24,773 bases of DNA from Candidatus Uhrbacteria bacterium (lineage in GTDB: Bacteria; Patescibacteriota; Patescibacteriia; UBA9934; UBA11717), in NCBI GenBank assembly GCA_018701105.1, contig JABIWD010000053.1, forward strand, positions 1-24,773, given 5' to 3'. The position numbers and the translations under genes are program-made. This document shows, one piece after another, positions 6,843-11,984 of the stretch; the first letter of the stretch is position 1, and each line of letters starts with the position of its first letter. The notes under the pieces were generated by a model. The model worked only from the letters and a program-made list of their open reading frames with translations, was not told where the DNA came from and did not search any database.

Positions 6843-8852
6843 TTATCGAATCTCTTTTACTCCAAACAGCGAGGGCCTGTTGAATCCCTTAACTCGTGCT
6901 GAAAGCATTAACAAAACGCGCGTAATTGTAATCGCGCTAAACATTGAGATGATAACTCCAATCGCCAACGTAAGTGCGAATCCTTGGATGAAGCTAGTCG
7001 AGAACCAGTACAAGATTGCACAAGCAATCAACGTAGTCACGTTTCCATCACGAATAGATGTCCAAGCCCGTCGGAATCCCTGGTCGATTGCTCGTTCAAG
7101 GTTTCGTCCTAGATTCAACTCTTCTTTCAATCGCTCAAAGATCAGAACGTTCGCATCAACAGCCATTCCAATAGACAAGATAAATCCTGCCAAACCGGCG
7201 AGGGTCAACGTCACAGGTAATAGCTTGAAGATCGCAAGTACGATTGCAGCGTAACCTGCAAGTGCAAGCACTGACAACAGTCCTGGTAATCGGTAGTACA
7301 AGATCATGAACAGCGCAACGAGTACGAGTCCGATCAATCCGGCGTTCAAGCTACGCTCAAGCGAGATAGCTCCAAGTGTTGGTCCAACTGTCTGCTGTGA
7401 AATCAGGTCGATAGGTACTGGAAGCGCACCGGCATTCAACCGCTGAGCAAGCAGCTTAGCCTCGTCAATGTCGCCGATTCCAGTAATGATGGCTTCTCCA
7501 CCTGTAATCTTCGCCTGCACAACAGGGCTTGAGATAACCTCTCCATCAAGGAAGATGGCGATCTGCTGACCAATAAGCTCTCCCGTCATGTCACCAAACA
7601 TCTTTCCACCTTCGCTATCAAACACAAGTGTTACGTAAGGTGTACCGGTATTCTGATCGAACTCAACACGTGAGCTTTCCAACTGCGCTCCACCCAATCC
7701 AGTATTCTGCCAACCGGCATTTTCTACAAAGTTCGATGCGTTAGTCTTCGCAACTGCAATCTCATCAAAGCTGAACTGATCAGCATTTCGTTCGTCTACC
7801 TTATGAAGAACTACTAGACCAACGTCCGTCTTAGCGATTCCAAACTCTCCGTCCTCAGCAGCTCGCAAGAAGTTACCAACCTCCATGTCTGTACTGGTTG
7901 CAGAAATCCAGGCATCAGTGTCTCGAGAAGGATTTTCTGACATCTCTTCCTTTAGCTCGTCAAAGTTTCGTGCTGTTGCACGCGCCAAGATATCGTCAGC
8001 AATAGTATTAGCTTCTTCAAAAGTTCGCTCGTGATTTCCACAAGCAAACGCCTCGTTATGACACAAAATAATCTCATCATACTTAAACTCAGGAGCTTCC
8101 TGCTTTCCAGTCAGCTTCAAAATCGAGTACGTGAGGTCCGTCTCAAAAATATCACCGGATATACTTCCCTCTCTCAATTTCCCGGCATGGTCAACGTATG
8201 GGCTGTCATCAGACAAGAATCCGCTCGAGAACACGCGTCCTCCAATCGCATCTGCAGCAACATCCTCAAAGGACTCGTCACCAAGTGCACGATCAAGCAA
8301 AGCCTCGGCCTCTTCAAGCTCTCCTACGTTGGCTTCAGCAATCGCAGCTGCCTGCTCGTCTGTGAGCACAATGTTAGCCGCGTTTCCTGGACGCTTAAAC
8401 TCCAAGATAGGAGTCTCTCCGATCTGCTTAATGGCCTCTGAAATATCAGAAATGCCGGCAAGCTCCACAATGATGCGAAAGGCTTCCCCGCTCTTAGTTG
8501 TCTGCACAACTGGTTCTGAAACTCCGAATGCGTTAACTCGACGTTCAATAACGTCGCGAACTCCATTAAGTGAGTTCTGCTTCTCTGCCTCGTCTATCGC
8601 AGACAAGTCCGCCTCGTAAACAAGGTGTGTTCCTCCGATTAGGTCCAACCCCAGTCTGAATGGTCGTTCCTGTAGTGAAAGTGGTTCAAACGTACCGATC
8701 GTAGCATTCCAAGCGTTTGGCAAAACGTATCCGGCTGCGAGTACAACTAGTACGAACAGTGATGCGAATGCCCAAGGAAGACGTGATTTAGCCGGCTTTG
8801 ACGCATTGATGCGTTGATGTTTGTCGTTTTTCTTATAGTTTTTGTAAGACAT
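6843..8852 (-). CDS. secD: Protein translocase subunit SecD with inserted parvulin-like modules
   Basis: SecD is the larger half of the SecDF export motor. Residues 1-155 have a cytoplasmic tail, one membrane span (about 27-47), LGLDLIGGTHLVYE (67-80) and the start of the P1 domain. Residues 380-660 have the rest of P1 (WQNTGLGGAQL at 381-391) and the RND membrane block, including LNAGALPVPI (472-481) and GMAVDANVLIFERLKEEL (562-579). Between them, about residues 160-375 are not in standard SecD and look like two tandem PpiC/parvulin-type modules; the second (about 257-355) runs from YDEIILCH through an EEANTIADDILARA helix to DVGLVVLHKVDERN. Cys264 and Cys271 occur only there. At 669 residues it is long for a Gram-positive-type SecD. 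A TTGCCA/TAAAAT promoter lies directly upstream and no SD is seen. The secD call is certain; the nature of the insertion is inference. Confidence 0.96.
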   Translation of the reverse strand: MSYKNYKKNDKHQRINASKPAKSRLPWAFASLFVLVVLAAGYVLPNAWNATIGTFEPLSLQERPFRLGLDLIGGTHLVYEADLSAIDEAEKQNSLNGVRDVIERRVNAFGVSEPVVQTTKSGEAFRIIVELAGISDISEAIKQIGETPILEFKRPGNAANIVLTDEQAAAIAEANVGELEEAEALLDRALGDESFEDVAADAIGGRVFSSGFLSDDSPYVDHAGKLREGSISGDIFETDLTYSILKLTGKQEAPEFKYDEIILCHNEAFACGNHERTFEEANTIADDILARATARNFDELKEEMSENPSRDTDAWISATSTDMEVGNFLRAAEDGEFGIAKTDVGLVVLHKVDERNADQFSFDEIAVAKTNASNFVENAGWQNTGLGGAQLESSRVEFDQNTGTPYVTLVFDSEGGKMFGDMTGELIGQQIAIFLDGEVISSPVVQAKITGGEAIITGIGDIDEAKLLAQRLNAGALPVPIDLISQQTVGPTLGAISLERSLNAGLIGLVLVALFMILYYRLPGLLSVLALAGYAAIVLAIFKLLPVTLTLAGLAGFILSIGMAVDANVLIFERLKEELNLGRNLERAIDQGFRRAWTSIRDGNVTTLIACAILYWFSTSFIQGFALTLAIGVIISMFSAITITRVLLMLSARVKGFNRPSLFGVKEIR

Positions 8853-8869
8853 AAGTCAAATATGGCCGT

Positions 8870-8898
8870 ATTTTAGCTCAAGAACAGTTTCTTGGCAA
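8870..8898 (-). promoter_or_regulatory. Sigma70-type promoter of secDF
   Basis: Minus strand: TTGCCA (plus 8893-8898), 17-base spacer, TAAAAT (plus 8870-8875). Predicted start is about 10 bases before the secD ATG, with no Shine-Dalgarno in that short leader. It is divergent from the promoter at 8919-8947. Confidence 0.65.
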
Positions 8899-8918
8899 CA
8901 AAAAGCTGCCCAATCCCC

Positions 8919-8947
8919 TTGACACCCCTCAAAATCCGTGATATAAA
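8919..8947 (+). promoter_or_regulatory. Strong sigma70 promoter of the small basic protein gene
   Basis: TTGACA (8919-8924), 17-base spacer, TATAAA (8942-8947): a near-perfect consensus and one of the best in the window. It drives the isolated plus-strand gene at 8982 with a leader of roughly 28 bases. Confidence 0.8.
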
Positions 8948-8981
8948 TAACCGTCGACTATTCGACAGAAAGGTAGAGGTG

Positions 8982-9164
8982 ATGGCCAAGAAACGGTCAC
9001 GTACGCATGAGGTGCGCGGGAAGAAGGAGGACGACAACAGGATCGTCATTCGACCCGAGGACATCAGGGTTCGGCGCAAGTTCGCGCGGCCCACACGGGT
9101 TCACGATACGTCCAATCGGAAGTATCGCCGTCGTGGGAATAAATCTCATCGTCACCTTGAGTGA
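8982..9164 (+). CDS. Small, highly basic protein of unknown function (60 aa)
   Basis: I chose the ATG at 8982 because AGGTAGAGGTG lies directly upstream and the predicted transcription start is about 8954; an in-frame start at 8892 would lie upstream of the promoter. The product starts MAKKRSRTHEVRGKK and has about 22 Lys/Arg in 60 residues, plus several His, with no hydrophobic core, Cys or signal peptide. Such composition suggests nucleic-acid or ribosome binding, but I recognise no family. The gene stands alone on the plus strand between divergent secD and a convergent gene, with its own consensus promoter, strong SD and terminator. Its codons are visibly more GC-rich and SD use is stronger than in neighbours, so a different origin or very high expression is possible. 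Confidence 0.65.
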   Translation: MAKKRSRTHEVRGKKEDDNRIVIRPEDIRVRRKFARPTRVHDTSNRKYRRRGNKSHRHLE

Positions 9165-9178
9165 CACCAGGAGGAGCG

Positions 9179-9259
9179 ATGCTCTACACGCACGTCGTAG
9201 CTCACTCTGTGGGCTTCAACCAAAAAGACCCGACATTGTCGGATCTTTTTGTTTTCTAA
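9179..9259 (+). CDS. Possible 26-residue microprotein ORF running into the terminator
   Basis: An ATG at 9179 follows AGGAGG (9169-9174) by four bases and opens a 26-codon frame starting MLYTHVVAHSVGF and stopping at 9257-9259. It begins 14 bases after the stop of the basic-protein gene, so it would be the second cistron of that transcript. Against it: the last 12 codons lie in the terminator hairpin and its T tract, which is odd for a real gene. It may be a leftover start, a leader-type ORF or chance. Confidence 0.25.
   Translation: MLYTHVVAHSVGFNQKDPTLSDLFVF
9222..9256. terminator. Bidirectional Rho-independent terminator
   Basis: AAAAAGA (9222-9228) pairs with TCTTTTT (9244-9250), and CCGAC (9230-9234) with GTCGG (9238-9242), with one internal mismatch. 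T tracts result on both strands, so it can end the plus-strand small gene and the convergent minus-strand gene whose stop is at 9269. Confidence 0.8.
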
Positions 9260-9268
9260 CTCTATTTC

Positions 9269-10429
9269 TTAATTCAAGTCTTTGTACTTCTTGTAGATGA
9301 ACTCCAACGCTACACCTACCGTCATCAAGTACACGACCGCACCTGCAAGCCATCCGACAACCGGCACAGCTACAATGATAAGTGCCGCTACCAAAGTACC
9401 AACGAGTGCACTCACCCAAGTGATCACTGGAGCGTCTTGCTTCTTTGCAACCTGGAATATCCAGCTACCTAGCATAGTACCAACGAGTCCAAGCGAGATG
9501 ACACCGATTATCATCCACATCGCAATCAACACGAGAGCAACTGGAGCCCCTATAACGGTTACAAACAACAGACCAATGATTGCAGGCCCCGCTATGAACA
9601 GCAGTAAACCTCTCAAAAATGCTGCCCCCGGTTTCTTCGTAGCACTTTGAATCATACCCTTCGTTGTCTTTGGAATCGACAATGCAAGGAATAGTGCCAC
9701 CAACATTGCAGCTACAAGTTTCAACAAAACGATTGTACCAAGTACGCCACCGATTACAGCTGCGATCTGCTCCTCATCAACATCCAGATCAAGATCAACT
9801 ACAACCGCCTCCTCATGCTCAGTCTTCAGAACCTCTCCAATTATCGAAGCTCCATCAGCGATAGTTGCAACCAAGCTGCTCTTGTACTCAACGCTTCCAA
9901 GAACCTCTGCACCATCAGCAATTGTCAGCTCCTCAATCTCTCCTTTTATATCTCCAGCGATGCTACCGTTCACCATCACCTCTGCACCACTTACAATCAA
10001 GTCACCGCCGATATCACCATCAATGATGATAACACCTGCTCCGGCAACTAAGTCGCCACCGATCGATCCGCTGGCTAAATGTAACAAAGCACCTGCTGCC
10101 AATACGTCACCGCCGATGTCACCGTTAATCGTCACGTTCGATCCCGCAACACGGAGATCGTCTCCGATTGAACCCGTTAGGTTCACGTTTGAACCTGCAA
10201 CGAACAGATCCTCTGATACTTCTCCCGATACGTTGATGTTAGCTCCAGCAACGAACACGTCACCAGACACTGGACTTGTGACGTTCACCATTGCACCTGC
10301 AACGTAAAGATCGTCCTCGAGCGCTTCGTTAATCGTCACGCTGTCGTCTGCCTTAAACGTCGCGGCAGACGCAAAAAGTGGCATTGAAATCAATGCGAAT
10401 AATGATAGAGCCGTAAAAATGCGATACAT
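9269..10429 (-). CDS. Secreted/membrane polymer-forming (bactofilin-like repeat) protein
   Basis: 386 residues. A signal peptide (about 1-22, ending FASA) is followed by a right-handed beta-helix-like region (about 38-200) made of units of about 17 residues, such as GDVFVAGANINVSGEV, EDLFVAGSNVNLTGSI and DDLRVAGSNVTINGDI. The C-terminal half (about 222-380) is hydrophobic with about five membrane spans and ends in a basic tail (YKKYKDLN). Bactofilin-like polymer-forming repeats joined to a membrane block are common in Patescibacteria; unlike true cytosolic bactofilins, the repeats here should be outside the cell. The role is probably structural or adhesive. It follows the Nudix gene by one base, is last in its operon and is served by the bidirectional terminator at 9222-9256. 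Confidence 0.8.
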   Translation of the reverse strand: MYRIFTALSLFALISMPLFASAATFKADDSVTINEALEDDLYVAGAMVNVTSPVSGDVFVAGANINVSGEVSEDLFVAGSNVNLTGSIGDDLRVAGSNVTINGDIGGDVLAAGALLHLASGSIGGDLVAGAGVIIIDGDIGGDLIVSGAEVMVNGSIAGDIKGEIEELTIADGAEVLGSVEYKSSLVATIADGASIIGEVLKTEHEEAVVVDLDLDVDEEQIAAVIGGVLGTIVLLKLVAAMLVALFLALSIPKTTKGMIQSATKKPGAAFLRGLLLFIAGPAIIGLLFVTVIGAPVALVLIAMWMIIGVISLGLVGTMLGSWIFQVAKKQDAPVITWVSALVGTLVAALIIVAVPVVGWLAGAVVYLMTVGVALEFIYKKYKDLN

Positions 10430-10430
10430 A

Positions 10431-10895
10431 TTACTTGATGTAACTATTGATATCGTCCTCCACCATTGCGAAGTGGCGATCCCATTGTGAATGAAGTGGT
10501 GTTGGTAGCTGGCTCGTAGGGAACCAGTTTATGTCGTCTATTTTATGAGGCTCCCCGTTCTTCATACCGTTCGGGTTCACCAATACAGAGTGGATCGTTG
10601 CAATCCAATGCGTCTGCCTCCCATCATGCTCACGAATCACATTCGTGGTTGCAACATGCTTGGCCTCTATTACATCTACATTATACTCCTCTTTTATCTC
10701 TCGGCGAAGTGTAGTTTCAAAATCCTCACCAAACTCCATAGATCCCCCACCGCAATCCCATCGCCCGTGCTCGTCACGACAGTTCACACTCCGTTTTCCA
10801 AGAAGAATATTCCCCTCACCATCATGGCAAAAGAAAACACATGTGTTGCCAATAAAGTCTACTCCTTTCTTTAGATCTAGTTTTTCTGCTTGCAT
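10431..10895 (-). CDS. Nudix hydrolase
   Basis: 154 residues from the ATG at 10895. An in-frame TTG at 10922 would add nine residues but overlap the previous gene, so I prefer the ATG. Nudix enzymes split nucleoside diphosphates linked to another group, with Mg2+. The Nudix box is complete except for its last Gly: G-x5-E-x7-REIKEEYN at about residues 51-73, with both metal-binding Glu of the REIKEE core present. Upstream, NILLGKRS and RWDCGGGSMEFGE match the family's first strands; a later HWIATIHSVLVNP strand is also typical. The substrate (oxidised nucleotide, dinucleotide, other) cannot be read from this. It lies between the DUF1294 gene (11-base gap) and the polymer-forming gene (1-base gap). 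Confidence 0.88.
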   Translation of the reverse strand: MQAEKLDLKKGVDFIGNTCVFFCHDGEGNILLGKRSVNCRDEHGRWDCGGGSMEFGEDFETTLRREIKEEYNVDVIEAKHVATTNVIREHDGRQTHWIATIHSVLVNPNGMKNGEPHKIDDINWFPTSQLPTPLHSQWDRHFAMVEDDINSYIK

Positions 10896-10906
10896 ACAAT
10901 CGAATT

Positions 10907-11263
10907 TTACCACACCAACCAAGCAATGAGCCCGATCTGAATCAACATGATCAACGCTACAACGATCTGAAATGATGTCTTGCGTGTCTTGTGCCGAAAC
11001 GTATGCATCCCAATCAAAGCACCGGCTGTTCCACCCAACAACGTAACCGCATACAAAACATTCTCCGGAACACGATCCCCTCGCCTAGTCGCCTGCCATT
11101 TATCGAATCCGTACATAAGAAAAGTCGCCGCGTTCACAGCGATCAGAAATACATACAGTGGATCGATGGTGAATGTTGAGATCAAGCTGATCGACACTAC
11201 TACGACGGCAAGTAACCAAAGTACGAAAGCGGATGAGTAAGGTTTGCGGTTTCGACGCTTCAT
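10907..11263 (-). CDS. DUF1294 family small membrane protein
   Basis: 118 residues from the ATG at 11263 (starts MKRRNRKPYSS). A GTG at 11305 would add 14 residues and overlap the upstream gene; neither start has a clear SD, so the choice is tentative. DUF1294 hallmarks are present: N-x-x-TFLMYGFDKWQA, a following RVPE, then LLGGTAGALIGM and FRHKTRK. About four hydrophobic segments fit a compact inner-membrane protein. Function of the family is unknown. It sits in the minus-strand series with the four-helix-suffix protein and the Nudix hydrolase. Confidence 0.82.
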   Translation of the reverse strand: MKRRNRKPYSSAFVLWLLAVVVVSISLISTFTIDPLYVFLIAVNAATFLMYGFDKWQATRRGDRVPENVLYAVTLLGGTAGALIGMHTFRHKTRKTSFQIVVALIMLIQIGLIAWLVW

Positions 11264-11298
11264 GTGTTCATGGTACCAGAAAACTTGCACAAACACTC

Positions 11299-11841
11299 TT
11301 ACCACCCTCGCGCCTGCTTACGTTTACTGTACATACGCTCGTTAAATCCACCATTTTCCACAAACTGACGGTCCAGAGCCTGCAACTGCTTGTCCAACAA
11401 GTAATTTGCCTGGTGAATTAAGCAAATTGCAGCATTCGCTGCAATGCTAGATTCTTGAATATAGGTCCTATAAGTCCTATAGGACCTATTATCTAGATAT
11501 GCAAGCCGGCGAATTTCTAGAGCAAAGTCGCTAGATTTTTCCCAGACCGGCATTCCTCGCTGACGCAAAAAATCTTCGTAATCAAGCAAAAGCTCCTCCA
11601 AACTCGCACGCGCCACGCTTACCAGCTTAAGCTCGGTTTTCTTGGACGTACCAGAAGCCTGGCAACCCTCTGCAATGTTCTGCCGCCCAGACCGCGCAGC
11701 TTGTATCATCTGGTCTTGCATCCTGTACGCTCTCACGTACTTTTCGCAGAATTCAACTGTGAAGTCGTAAATGATTGTAGTAGTCTGAAACGATTTCAGA
11801 TCTCTGTATCCACCGTGTGGCGTAATGATACCTCCGCTCAT
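11299..11841 (-). CDS. Four-helix-bundle suffix-domain protein (S23/IVP-related)
   Basis: 180 residues. The first 110 match the four-helix-bundle family related to proteins encoded in 23S rRNA intervening sequences, in the variant with a suffix domain: GGYRDLKSFQTTTIIYDFTV, then QMIQAARSGRQNIAEG, then SKKTELKLVSVARASLEELL and YEDFLRQRG. Function is unknown; these small helical proteins assemble as rings, and stand-alone copies are common in Patescibacteria. Residues about 119-128 form a Tyr-repeat, RSYRTYRTYI, encoded by a perfect DNA palindrome. The ATG at 11841 has no SD; a terminator-like hairpin ends about 11 bases before it. It heads the minus-strand series leading to the polymer-forming protein. 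Confidence 0.88.
   Translation of the reverse strand: MSGGIITPHGGYRDLKSFQTTTIIYDFTVEFCEKYVRAYRMQDQMIQAARSGRQNIAEGCQASGTSKKTELKLVSVARASLEELLLDYEDFLRQRGMPVWEKSSDFALEIRRLAYLDNRSYRTYRTYIQESSIAANAAICLIHQANYLLDKQLQALDRQFVENGGFNERMYSKRKQARGW
11461..11489. repeat. Perfect 12-bp inverted repeat inside the four-helix-suffix gene
   Basis: ATAGGTCCTATA (11461-11472) and TATAGGACCTAT (11478-11489) are exact reverse complements around the 5-base loop AGTCC; a second palindrome, TCCTATAGGA, lies inside. It encodes the Tyr-rich SYRTYRTY stretch. From memory, similar CTATAGGACCTATA-type repeats occur in the same place in other members of this family. Confidence 0.85.
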
Positions 11842-11851
11842 AAATATATAA

Positions 11852-11880
11852 CAAAAAATAAAACCCCCAATGTTGGGAGG
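11852..11880 (-). terminator. Terminator-like hairpin in the leader of the four-helix-suffix gene
   Basis: Minus strand: CCTCCCAA then TTGGGGG (plus 11864-11880; one G-T pair and a tiny loop), followed by TTTTATTTTTT. It precedes the ATG at 11841 by about 11 bases and lies downstream of the predicted promoter (11898-11926). It could stop read-through from secA or act as an attenuator. Confidence 0.6.
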
Positions 11881-11897
11881 CTTATTTGTTCACTTAC

Positions 11898-11926
11898 ATT
11901 ACAACAGCAAATTTGAGGCTCGTCAA
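11898..11926 (-). promoter_or_regulatory. Possible promoter of the four-helix-suffix gene series
   Basis: Minus strand: TTGACG (plus 11921-11926), 17-base spacer, TGTAAT (plus 11898-11903). If used, the leader is about 50 bases and contains the terminator-like hairpin. The region 11842-11984 holds no gene. Confidence 0.4.
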
Positions 11927-11949
11927 TTGTGGACAGTTTCGTGACAAAC

Positions 11950-11980
11950 AAAAGACCCGCATCGCTGCGGGTCGGTTTTT
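11950..11980 (-). terminator. Rho-independent terminator of secA
   Basis: GACCCGCA (11954-11961) pairs with TGCGGGTC (11966-11973) around a 4-base loop; on the minus strand the stem is followed by TTTTGTTTG. It begins just after the secA stop at 11985. The plus side also carries a T7 tract, so the element is symmetrical. Confidence 0.85.
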
Positions 11981-11984
11981 TTAT

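Noticed and set aside
8892..8981. Upstream extension of the basic-protein gene (start at 8892)
   Set aside because: It would start before the -35 box of the gene's own consensus promoter, and the strong SD is directly before 8982.
9960..10320. Possible CRISPR or tandem DNA repeat with about 51-base period
   Set aside because: It is the coding repeat of the polymer-forming beta-helix; units are diverged and in frame, with no exact repeats and spacers.
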